Shown here: in pieces, positions 1 to 5,314 of the stretch
Layout of the letters: each line of letters begins with the position of its first letter
How positions within the stretch are numbered: the stretch's first letter is position 1
Source: Thiothrix sp.
GTDB taxonomy: Bacteria > Pseudomonadota > Gammaproteobacteria > Thiotrichales > Thiotrichaceae
DNA length: 9,414 nucleotides
NCBI GenBank assembly: GCA_011375245.1
Contig: DRMA01000037.1
Span: 1 to 9,414, forward strand
Direction: 5' to 3'
The notes under the pieces: generated by a model
The model's database searches: none
Seen by the model: only the letters and a program-made list of their open reading frames with translations
Told to the model about the DNA's origin: nothing
Made by a program: the position numbers and the translations under genes

Positions 1-1
1 A

Positions 2-469
2 AGTCCAAATCATGGAAGTACGAATGTTGTTTATGGCTATGTTGTTTATACACCAGAAACACAATATACAGGCGATGACAGTTTTAGTTATACTATTACG
101 GATGGACAAAATACAAGTACAGCAACAGTGCGTATTATGGGATTCACGGGATCATCTGATGGTGCGACAGGGGCTGTGGGAGCAACAGAAAACCAAGCTC
201 CTGATGTGAATGATGACTATCTTGGTAATATGCCGGCTAATGCTGATATTTTAGTCTACCCACTGAATAATGATAGTGATGCTGATGGCGATACATTGAG
301 CATTATTGCACTTGGTGGTTCACCTTATGGTTCTGCTAGAGATAATGGTGATGGCACAGTAAGTTTTACCCCAGTACGTGATTATTGTGGTCCTATTGCC
401 TTTAGTTATACGGTGTCCGATGGTCATGGCAATATTGGTAGGGGGACAGTTCATATAACTACAGAATGA
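2..469 (+). CDS. Tandem-95 / cadherin-like repeat protein, C-terminal end (partial)
   Basis: The reading frame is open from base 2 to the TGA at 467-469, so this is the 3' end of a gene that starts outside the window. The visible 155 residues hold the end of one repeat (pattern YTPETQYTGDDSFSYTITDG) and one full repeat from about residue 63. That repeat begins NQAPDVNDDY, continues with the acidic NDSDADGDTLS segment, and ends SYTVSDGHGN. These are hallmarks of tandem-95 / cadherin-like bacterial Ig-fold repeats, whose Asp-rich loop probably binds calcium. Family members are usually very large surface or secreted adhesin-like proteins, often type I secretion substrates. This one stops right after the last repeat, with no C-terminal anchor or RTX block visible. 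A stem-loop follows the stop. The family call is firm; the cellular role is inferred. Confidence 0.85.
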   Translation, partial: SPNHGSTNVVYGYVVYTPETQYTGDDSFSYTITDGQNTSTATVRIMGFTGSSDGATGAVGATENQAPDVNDDYLGNMPANADILVYPLNNDSDADGDTLSIIALGGSPYGSARDNGDGTVSFTPVRDYCGPIAFSYTVSDGHGNIGRGTVHITTE

Positions 470-480
470 AGATTATATTT

Positions 481-522
481 ACAAAGCCATGGTATTGTAT
501 TCTACACTGTGGTTTTGTGTTT
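481..522 (+). terminator. Probable rho-independent terminator of the repeat protein gene
   Basis: The arms 481-493 (acaaagccatggt) and 506-518 (actgtggttttgt) pair over 13 bp including three G-U wobbles. The 12-nt loop could itself fold further (gta 497-499 with tac 503-505). A short T run (519-523, gtttt) follows. It lies 12 bases after the stop codon of the repeat protein gene, where a terminator is expected. The T tract is short, so efficiency is uncertain. Confidence 0.5.
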
Positions 523-557
523 TAGTAGTTAAGTGGGCTTTTGAGTGATAAGCTTTT

Positions 558-566
558 TGCTATAAA
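558..566 (+). promoter_or_regulatory. Possible extended -10 promoter for the ScsD-like gene
   Basis: TGC followed by TATAAA (561-566) fits an extended -10 element. No good -35 box lies at the usual distance: TTGAGT at 541-546 leaves only 14 bases of spacer. If used, the start would be near 573, giving a leader of about 57 bases before the ATG at 630. Its position after the terminator-like hairpin supports an independent promoter here. Confidence 0.35.
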
Positions 567-629
567 TGTAGGTGGATTTTGTGGATGCATCTTTTTGTTA
601 GTTAGGCGTGATTTTATTGTGAAATTATA

Positions 630-1166
630 ATGGAAAATTTAGAAAAAGAAAAATCAGTGAAGCGTAAGAAAAATAAGGTGTTGGGGTGGTTTTTTGATGC
701 TTTTGTAGTCGTTGCTATATTTGTTGCTATCCAAATGTGGATGCAAAGAGATATGGCGGGTGGAGAGGCAATAGATTTTAAAGCAATGACGACTTCTGGT
801 GAAAATATCGCACTAAGTGATTATAAGGGGAAGCCACTGTTATTGCATTTTTGGGCAAGTTGGTGTCATTATTGTACTTTTGAACAAGGTAGTATTACTG
901 ATATTAGCAAGGATACACCTGTGCTAACGGTTGCCTTTCAGTCTGGTAGTACCATAGAAGTTGCTGAGTTTATGGAAAAAAAGGGTATTTCATCTTGGGT
1001 TACTATTGTTGATGAAGAAGGCGATATTTCAAAAAATTATGGTGTGTCGGCAGTTCCTGCTACTTTTATTATTGATGAAAATGGAAAAATACGTTTTAAA
1101 ACAGCGGGTTTTACTAGTGAGTGGGGGTTGAAGCTTCGTTTATGGTTAACGAGTTTGCTTTATTAG
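630..1166 (+). CDS. Membrane-anchored thioredoxin-fold protein, ScsD/TlpA-like
   Basis: The 178-residue product has a basic N-terminus, one membrane segment at about residues 18-38, and a TlpA/thioredoxin-like domain facing the periplasm. The active site is FWASWCHYC, with the CxxC at C79-C82, and the cis-proline loop is VPAT near residue 143. The ending TAGFTSEWGLKLRLWL closely matches the tail I know from Salmonella ScsD and relatives (compare TSGWTSYWGMKLRLWW). Such proteins are periplasmic disulfide reductases or oxidoreductases, in some species tied to copper tolerance. Partner membrane proteins such as ScsB/DsbD are not in this window, so the substrate is unknown. No strong Shine-Dalgarno precedes the ATG. 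The gene is convergent with the YcgL-family gene, with a 29-base gap and no clear terminator hairpin in it. Confidence 0.85.
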   Translation: MENLEKEKSVKRKKNKVLGWFFDAFVVVAIFVAIQMWMQRDMAGGEAIDFKAMTTSGENIALSDYKGKPLLLHFWASWCHYCTFEQGSITDISKDTPVLTVAFQSGSTIEVAEFMEKKGISSWVTIVDEEGDISKNYGVSAVPATFIIDENGKIRFKTAGFTSEWGLKLRLWLTSLLY

Positions 1167-1195
1167 GTTTTTGATTAGGACTTATTATTCTGTAA

Positions 1196-1474
1196 CTATC
1201 GACAATAAAACGAAACAAGTATATCTTTCTCGCGGGCTTTTGTTTTGCTGCCTAGTTGTAGATAAAACCCATGCGTTTCTATTGCTTTTAGTACTTCAGT
1301 TGCATTCGCTTGCATTAGTTTTTTATTGCTATCAAGATTGAATTCAAAAGAGAAACTAAGTTCTCCTAGTAGTGCAAGTAACTCATTAGGCAAATTGTTG
1401 AAGTTGCCTTTTTGGGTTAAAAAAAGGTAAGTATTGGGTTGTTTATTGCATCGATAAACATAGAGCTGTTGCAT
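1196..1474 (-). CDS. YcgL-family protein
   Basis: The 92-residue product matches the YcgL family. It has an N-terminal strand with YVYRCNKQPNTYLFL, then a middle NLPNELLALLGE segment. This is followed by the conserved LDSNKKLMQANATEVLKAIE region and a GFYLQL motif. E. coli YcgL carries the parallel pieces VIYRSSKRDQTYLYV, VPEELMKGFG, LDGRKKLVNAD and GYYLQLP. The family is small and soluble, and I know of no established biochemical function. The C-terminus after YLQL is short and basic. The gene begins 18 bases after the stop of the upstream membrane protein gene, so the two are probably cotranscribed. No obvious Shine-Dalgarno is seen, which fits coupling to the upstream gene. The family call is firm. 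Confidence 0.85.
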   Translation of the reverse strand: MQQLYVYRCNKQPNTYLFLTQKGNFNNLPNELLALLGELSFSFEFNLDSNKKLMQANATEVLKAIETHGFYLQLGSKTKAREKDILVSFYCR

Positions 1475-1492
1475 TGTATCGTGATTTCGTAT

Positions 1493-2116
1493 TTATTGAA
1501 TGCTGAGCGTGAGCGTTTGCAGTCGTTTGATGTTGGAAATTTTAATGGTTTGCACCTGTGGTATATCTTCACCTTCTAGTTGCTTATACTTCTCAATAGA
1601 TATGGATTCTGCTGTTGTACCAGTAGATCGACCTTCAATAATACTATTATCTGCTAATGTAATGCGTAGGTCATTATTGGATAACTCGCTATATTTTTCC
1701 TTTACAGTATCTACAAAGACAAGGTAGTGTAATGGTTTTGGTCGCAAACCAATTTCTTCAATATCATCTGAGAGGTTAGTATTTTTAGGCTCTTCTGCTG
1801 CTTGTTCAGTCTGCTCAACTTGGGATGTTTGTTGGGTTACTTGTTGTTGTCCAGGGAAAAGGTTATTTTGTTTTAAGTAGCTATATCCACTGGCGTACCA
1901 TGTAGAGAGAGCAACTCCTAAGCTAATAGTGCTTATTATAAATATACGCCCGATTTTATCCCAAATGGAGGGGAGAATAATTAAATTTAAGCCTGGGGCT
2001 AAGGAAATAAAACCAGTGATAACATGATGTTTGAATGAGGTAAATATTATTTTTCCATAAAGCACAATAAATAAGAGGGTACTTAGTGCTGCAAGTATGG
2101 TAAGTGCTAGTTTCAT
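1493..2116 (-). CDS. Unrecognised three-helix membrane protein with C-terminal soluble domain
   Basis: I do not recognise this 207-residue protein. The N-terminal part has three hydrophobic stretches at about residues 4-25, 31-50 and 57-76, the second broken by a PGLNLIILP turn. A Gln/Glu-rich linker follows at about 86-112 (QQQVTQQTSQVEQTEQAAEE). Residues 128-205 form a polar domain of alternating strand-like segments (LRITLADNSIIEGRS, VQTIKISNIKRLQTL), which loosely suggests a small beta-barrel; that is inference only. The start is supported by AGGA (plus-strand tcct, 2124-2127) seven bases upstream of the ATG. It is the first gene of a probable two-gene unit with the YcgL-family gene. Composition resembles the neighbours, so there is no sign of recent transfer. 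Confidence 0.7.
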   Translation of the reverse strand: MKLALTILAALSTLLFIVLYGKIIFTSFKHHVITGFISLAPGLNLIILPSIWDKIGRIFIISTISLGVALSTWYASGYSYLKQNNLFPGQQQVTQQTSQVEQTEQAAEEPKNTNLSDDIEEIGLRPKPLHYLVFVDTVKEKYSELSNNDLRITLADNSIIEGRSTGTTAESISIEKYKQLEGEDIPQVQTIKISNIKRLQTLTLSIQ

Positions 2117-2160
2117 CAGAATGTCCTGTTATTGCTTTTATGGTGAGTTAACGAAATTTG

Positions 2161-2301
2161 CTCGGCAATGTTATCCATGCTTGTCGTGCTGGCTCACTAT
2201 TCCTACTCGGCAGGATTGTTTAGAGTTCAGCGGTAGTGGATATGACTTGAGCGTACATCCTGACATACCATAACATGAATAACGGAGCCCAGAAGGACTA
2301 A
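2161..2301 (+). pseudogene. Possible decayed 3' end of a tnpB-like gene
   Basis: Read in the frame of 2161, the segment gives GNVIHACRAGSLFLLGRIV, a stop, SSAVVDMT, a stop, AYILTYHNMNNGAQKD and a final TAA at 2299-2301. The stops mean it codes for nothing now. The call rests mainly on position: it ends five bases before a palindrome resembling those just after tnpB in IS200/IS605-type elements. The N-x-I-x-x-A-x-R-A-G pattern vaguely recalls the weakly conserved tail of TnpB. No catalytic or zinc-finger motif is included. It may equally be ordinary noncoding DNA. Confidence 0.2.
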
Positions 2302-2305
2302 GCCT

Positions 2306-2356
2306 AGTCAACTGAGCTTTTGCAAGCTCGCCCCTTTAGGCGATGAGTGGTTGACT
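2306..2356 (+). repeat. Structured repeat copy 1, IS200/IS605 end-like palindrome
   Basis: The outer arms AGTCAAC (2306-2312) and GTTGACT (2350-2356) pair perfectly. Inside are two hairpins: GAGCTT-TTGC-AAGCTC (2314-2329) and CGCC-CCTTTA-GGCG (2329-2342), sharing base 2329. A second copy lies 200 bases downstream. The aligned cores (2310-2358 and 2510-2555) match at 44 of 49 columns. The layout of an outer GTCAAC/GTTGAC stem around a C-rich hairpin resembles end palindromes of IS200/IS605-type elements and the small palindromic elements derived from them. That link is from memory and unproven. Confidence 0.6.
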
Positions 2357-2405
2357 ATACTACATATTTTAGTATTTGTCGTGTAGTTCCTATTTTAAAT
2401 AGTGT

Positions 2406-2438
2406 AATTTTTCACCAGTATGAAAAATTTATTTTTTT
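2406..2438 (+). terminator. Possible weak terminator, AT-rich hairpin with T run
   Basis: A perfect 9-bp inverted repeat, AATTTTTCA (2406-2414) and TGAAAAATT (2421-2429) with loop ccagta, is followed by TA and a run of seven T (2432-2438). The geometry fits a plus-strand intrinsic terminator. The stem has only one G-C pair, so it would be weak, and no active plus-strand gene lies just upstream. Confidence 0.3.
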
Positions 2439-2494
2439 CCTTTGCCTCATGTCAATATTATCTATTGATGCTGTTTGGCATGGGTTTATTGTCA

Positions 2495-2564
2495 GCATAA
2501 TGCAGCGGTAACTGAGCTTTGCAAGCTCCCCCTTTAGGGGTGAGTAGTTGACTATGAATTATGC
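2495..2564 (+). repeat. Structured repeat copy 2, IS200/IS605 end-like palindrome
   Basis: The core 2510-2555 matches repeat copy 1. It has hairpin GAGCTT-TGC-AAGCTC (2514-2528) and hairpin CCCC-TTTA-GGGG (2529-2540), closed by AACT (2510-2513) with AGTT (2546-2549). An extra outer stem is unique to this copy: GCATAAT (2495-2501) with ATTATGC (2558-2564). Five T (2565-2569) follow, so the whole structure could also act as a terminator. No transposase remnant is seen beside it. Its TTGACT (2548-2553) sits where the -35 box of the next gene's promoter is expected. Confidence 0.6.
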
Positions 2565-2577
2565 TTTTTCCTATAAT
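2548..2577 (+). promoter_or_regulatory. Sigma70-like promoter of the flavoprotein gene
   Basis: The -35 box TTGACT (2548-2553) matches five of six consensus bases, the spacer is 18 bases, and the -10 box TATAAT (2572-2577) is perfect. The predicted start near 2584 leaves a leader of about 19 bases before the ATG at 2603. The -35 box lies inside repeat copy 2. Confidence 0.65.
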
Positions 2578-2602
2578 TTCATGATTTTTTAAGAGTGAAT
2601 AA

Positions 2603-3229
2603 ATGAAAATAACAATTATTAGTGCTAGTCAGCGTCATAAATCGAACTCTCAAAGTATGAAGGTAGCACGCTATATGTCACAAATGCTGATAGATAAGTA
2701 CGTTGCTAAGGATGAGGGTGTAGAAATTATTAGTTTGTCTGATAAGCCTTATCCGTTATGGGATGAAGGTATATGGGATGGGGAAAAAGAATGGAGCGAG
2801 GTGTTGGCTCCTATAGTCGAAAAACTTTCTACTAGTGACGCTTTTATTTTCATTGTTCCTGAATATCATGGTATGGCACCTGCTGCTTTAAAGAACTTTT
2901 TGTTAATGCATAACAGGCATCAAATTGGGCATAAGCCTGTATTGCTTATTGGTGTTTCGTCTTCTGATGGTGGAGCATACCCACTGGCAGAACTACGTAT
3001 GAACAGCGCTAAAAATAACCGACTTTGTTATATCCCAGAACAGCTTGTTATTCGTCATGTTGAGTCAGTTTTGAATGATAAAACAAGTGAAAATAATGTT
3101 GATGCGGATACCTATTTTAAAGATAGGATTCAATATGCGCTGGGTATTCTTGAACAATATGCTATCGCTTTAAAAGGTATTCGTGAAAGTGGTGTAACAG
3201 CTACAGAGGCTTTTAATAATGGCATGTGA
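2603..3229 (+). CDS. NADPH-dependent FMN reductase-family flavoprotein
   Basis: The 208-residue product has a flavodoxin-like fold typical of NADPH-dependent FMN reductase-family proteins (ArsH, azoreductase and chromate reductase relatives). Visible landmarks are the phosphate-binding loop SASQRHKSNSQSMKVA (residues 7-22), the flavin loop VPEYHGMAPAALKNFL (85-100), and KPVLLIGVSSSDGGAYPLAELR (111-132), which begins with a core strand. Such enzymes use NAD(P)H to reduce bound FMN and then quinones, azo compounds or metals; the substrate here cannot be told. The start is supported by AAGAG (2591-2595) seven bases before the ATG and by a close promoter. The length is slightly above the usual 180-190 residues, with an acidic/Asn-rich insert near 157-170. 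A small hairpin follows the stop. Confidence 0.88.
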   Translation: MKITIISASQRHKSNSQSMKVARYMSQMLIDKYVAKDEGVEIISLSDKPYPLWDEGIWDGEKEWSEVLAPIVEKLSTSDAFIFIVPEYHGMAPAALKNFLLMHNRHQIGHKPVLLIGVSSSDGGAYPLAELRMNSAKNNRLCYIPEQLVIRHVESVLNDKTSENNVDADTYFKDRIQYALGILEQYAIALKGIRESGVTATEAFNNGM

Positions 3230-3233
3230 ATTA

Positions 3234-3250
3234 GGAAATGTCTTATTTCC
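3234..3250 (+). other. Small hairpin after the flavoprotein gene
   Basis: GGAAAT (3234-3239) and ATTTCC (3245-3250) pair perfectly around a 5-base loop, starting five bases after the stop codon. No T run follows, so this is not a classical terminator. It may stabilise the mRNA end or be incidental. Confidence 0.3.
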
Positions 3251-3283
3251 ATGTATAGATATAAGCAAGTAACACTCACCTCT

Positions 3284-3314
3284 TTGAAAAATTATTTAGG
3301 TGAAAAACTATATT
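3284..3314 (+). promoter_or_regulatory. Possible promoter of the metallophosphoesterase gene
   Basis: TTGAAA (3284-3289) and TATATT (3309-3314) each match five of six sigma70 consensus bases, but the spacer is 19 bases, slightly long. The predicted start near 3321 is about 25 bases before the ATG at 3346. A 6-bp inverted repeat, TCACCT (3276-3281) and AGGTGA (3298-3303), brackets the -35 box and could be an operator. Confidence 0.4.
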
Positions 3315-3345
3315 ACTTTTTTGCATTGATAGAGCCATATTAGTC

Positions 3346-4230
3346 ATGTTAAATAGACCCGTTCATGTACATCAAAAAATATTAAACCATATTGGTACAC
3401 ATGCTTATTTTAATGATGAGCGCCATTCGGAGCGTCGTAATGAAATGCGCTGGTTGACGGTTGAGCGTACTAATATTCCTATTGAAAATCTTCCTGCATC
3501 TTTGTGTGGGATGACAATTGTTCAGTTGACTGACCTACATTTGCATCCTTTTACACGTATTGAACATATTGATCGTGCTGTTTATCTTGCTAATTCTTTA
3601 GAGCCAGATGTTATTGTGCTGACAGGGGATTATGTTTGGCATGATGCACAAGATATTTTGGATCTTGCACCTAGCTTGGCTCGACTTGATGCTAAATATG
3701 GTGTTTTTTCAATATTAGGTAATCATGAATATAAAACAGATCCTGTTTTAATTACAAAAACATTTGAGAAAATCGGTATCCCTGTGTTTAAGAATCAGGG
3801 TATTAATATTCAAGTAGGCAAAGAACTGCTTTATTTAGCAGGCATTGATGATGGCTGGTTAGGAACGCCTGATATTGTTAAAACAATGTCAGGGCATTTA
3901 GCGAAGTCGCCCATTGTTTTGCTGGCACATGAGCCAGATATGATTGATTGGTATGCACATGATACACGGATTAATTTACAGTTATCTGGACATACACATG
4001 GTGGGCAGATACAAACTACCTCTAATAAACCCCTTGTGCGTCCCTATTTAGGACGAAAGTATGTTCAAGGGTTGCATCGTGTGAATAAGAGCTGGGTGTA
4101 TACCAGTAGAGGGATTGGCACAACAGGAATACCGCTACGTAAAAATTGTTCGCCTGAGGTGACGCATATTACCCTTGTTGAAGCACAAAAAATAATTAAA
4201 AATGGCATCCTTTATAATTGTCAAAAGTAG
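3346..4230 (+). CDS. Metallophosphoesterase of the YkuE/YaeI type
   Basis: The 294-residue product is a calcineurin-like phosphoesterase with the full metal-binding set: D63-x-H65 in QLTDLHLH, D95 in LTGDYVWHD, GNHE at 125-128, H195 in LLAHEPD, and GHTHGGQIQ from residue 215. The order and spacing match B. subtilis YkuE and E. coli YaeI, a group acting on lipid-linked phosphoesters or with unknown substrates. Those relatives normally have an N-terminal membrane or Tat segment. Here residues 1-55 are polar and basic (FNDERHSERRNEMRW), so the protein looks cytoplasmic or peripherally bound. An in-frame stop at 3301 limits the start to 3346 or internal M34 (3445). The ribosome site is weak (AGAG, 11 bases upstream). 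The fold and metal site are firm; the substrate is not. Confidence 0.88.
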   Translation: MLNRPVHVHQKILNHIGTHAYFNDERHSERRNEMRWLTVERTNIPIENLPASLCGMTIVQLTDLHLHPFTRIEHIDRAVYLANSLEPDVIVLTGDYVWHDAQDILDLAPSLARLDAKYGVFSILGNHEYKTDPVLITKTFEKIGIPVFKNQGINIQVGKELLYLAGIDDGWLGTPDIVKTMSGHLAKSPIVLLAHEPDMIDWYAHDTRINLQLSGHTHGGQIQTTSNKPLVRPYLGRKYVQGLHRVNKSWVYTSRGIGTTGIPLRKNCSPEVTHITLVEAQKIIKNGILYNCQK

Positions 4231-4248
4231 TTTACAGTTTGAAGCCTG

Positions 4249-4310
4249 CTAGGAATCGCACTGAAACCGAACGTTGTTTGAGCGTAGCGAGTTTGAAGGC
4301 CGAATCCTAG
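4249..4310. repeat. Imperfect inverted repeat enclosing a perfect mirror repeat
   Basis: The arms CTAGGAATCG (4249-4258) and CGAATCCTAG (4301-4310) pair except for one A-A mismatch. Between them, GTTTGAGCG (4276-4284), TA, and GCGAGTTTG (4287-4295) form a perfect mirror repeat. The element fills the gap between the convergent phosphoesterase and truB genes and is more GC-rich than its flanks. No T run follows on either strand, so it is not a standard intrinsic terminator. It may be an intergenic repeat unit or a 3'-end-stabilising structure shared by both transcripts. Confidence 0.5.
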
Positions 4311-4349
4311 GCTGAATGGTTAACTAAAATATGAAAAATGCCTTAAAAA

Positions 4350-5309
4350 TTATTGGTGGTTATCTTGTTTGACCATTAATCGTTTTGGCACAATGCCTTT
4401 ATGACTAGAAAGGATGCTGAGCCCTAAAAAACGTTCACGATAATCATAAGTGCGAAGGTAGGTTGTTGCACTAGAGTCTGTTAGTCCTTCTTTTAGATGT
4501 GAAAACAGAGGTTCTATTGCTACTGGTTGCCCATATAAATAAGCTATTGTGTCTTTTTCGTTGAGGGTAACGGCTTGAAAGTGACTTAATCCTACATCTG
4601 TGGAGAGTAACAACCGATCAATATTTTTGTTCTCTGTGGCATATTTTTCTAAAGTGTCTAAACTTACCATTTGATGATCATCAAATGGATCAACAGTCGT
4701 TCGTTTCAACATGGAAATATAAGCGCCACAACCTAATGCCTCACCAATATCCTCAACTAATGTCCGAATATAAGTGCCTTTACTACAGCTTATATGGAGA
4801 GAAAGTGAGTGTGTAGTATAGCTAGAAAGAGTGAGGTCAAATATGGTTATTTTGCGACGTTTTCGCTCAATTTCGATTCCTTTTCTTGCCAGCTTATAAA
4901 GGGGTTGTCCTTGGTGTTTTAGGGCGGAGTACATGGGAGGAATTTGACTAATAGTGCCTTTAAAGCGGGCTAAAATCTTATGAATCTCTATTTCATTAAG
5001 GGATGGAATAGTACGCTCTTGGAGTACCTCGCCTTCAGCATCACCTGTTGTTGTTATTTTTCCTAGTGTTGCTGTGGTCTGGTAGCTTTTATTCGATTCT
5101 AATAAAAAAGAGGATACTTTTGTAGCTTCACCAAAACAGATGGGGAGCATACCTGTTGCTAAGGGATCTAGGCTACCTGTATGACCCGCTTTTTGTGCGT
5201 TAAACAAGCGTTTAACAATCTGTAGGGCTTTATTTGAGCTAATACCCAGTGGTTTATCTAAGAGAAGAATGCCATCAAGTCTACGTCCTTTAGATTTTCT
5301 TCTAGACAT
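4350..5309 (-). CDS. truB: tRNA pseudouridine(55) synthase TruB
   Basis: TruB converts U55 in the T-loop of tRNAs to pseudouridine and also helps tRNA folding. The 319-residue product has motif I KAGHTGSLDPLATGMLPI with catalytic Asp at D48, the same number as in E. coli. It also has SYQTTATLGKITTTGDAEGEV, the PPMYSALKHQGQPLYKLARKG motif (from about residue 124), and the CSKGTYIRTLVEDIG motif. The C-terminal segment ending LRTYDYRERFLGLSIL...KGIVPKRLMV resembles the small C-terminal RNA-binding domain of proteobacterial TruB. It starts five bases after the rbfA stop with no clear Shine-Dalgarno, so translation is probably coupled. It is the last gene of the operon here: the usual next gene, rpsO, does not follow. 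Confidence 0.97.
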   Translation of the reverse strand: MSRRKSKGRRLDGILLLDKPLGISSNKALQIVKRLFNAQKAGHTGSLDPLATGMLPICFGEATKVSSFLLESNKSYQTTATLGKITTTGDAEGEVLQERTIPSLNEIEIHKILARFKGTISQIPPMYSALKHQGQPLYKLARKGIEIERKRRKITIFDLTLSSYTTHSLSLHISCSKGTYIRTLVEDIGEALGCGAYISMLKRTTVDPFDDHQMVSLDTLEKYATENKNIDRLLLSTDVGLSHFQAVTLNEKDTIAYLYGQPVAIEPLFSHLKEGLTDSSATTYLRTYDYRERFLGLSILSSHKGIVPKRLMVKQDNHQ

Positions 5310-5314
5310 TTTTA

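Larger units (their letters stand above)
2117..2602. other. Gene-free region with repeat elements between divergent genes
   Basis: These 486 bases separate the membrane protein gene (-) from the flavoprotein gene (+). They hold a possible decayed transposon segment (about 2161-2301), two related structured repeats (2306-2356 and 2495-2564), an AT-rich hairpin with a T run (2406-2438) and a sigma70-like promoter (2548-2577). About 2160-2350 is visibly richer in G and C than the flanks, which fits an inserted element. I see no tRNA, rRNA or intact coding frame here, and no convincing promoter for the minus-strand unit. Confidence 0.7.

Noticed and set aside
12..209. Short plus-strand open frame at the left end
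   Set aside because: It is out of frame with the clear tandem-95 repeat frame covering the same bases.
1167..1195. Bidirectional terminator between the ScsD-like and YcgL-family genes
   Set aside because: The 29-base gap has no stem of useful length.
1500..1727. Plus-strand open frame opposite the membrane protein gene
   Set aside because: It is antisense to a better-supported gene with a Shine-Dalgarno and coherent domain layout.
2351..2380. Promoter from TTGACT of repeat copy 1
   Set aside because: No acceptable -10 box lies 16-19 bases downstream, and no gene follows closely.
2306..2564. CRISPR array
   Set aside because: There are only two repeat copies, 200 bases apart and of unequal sequence, with no regular spacers.
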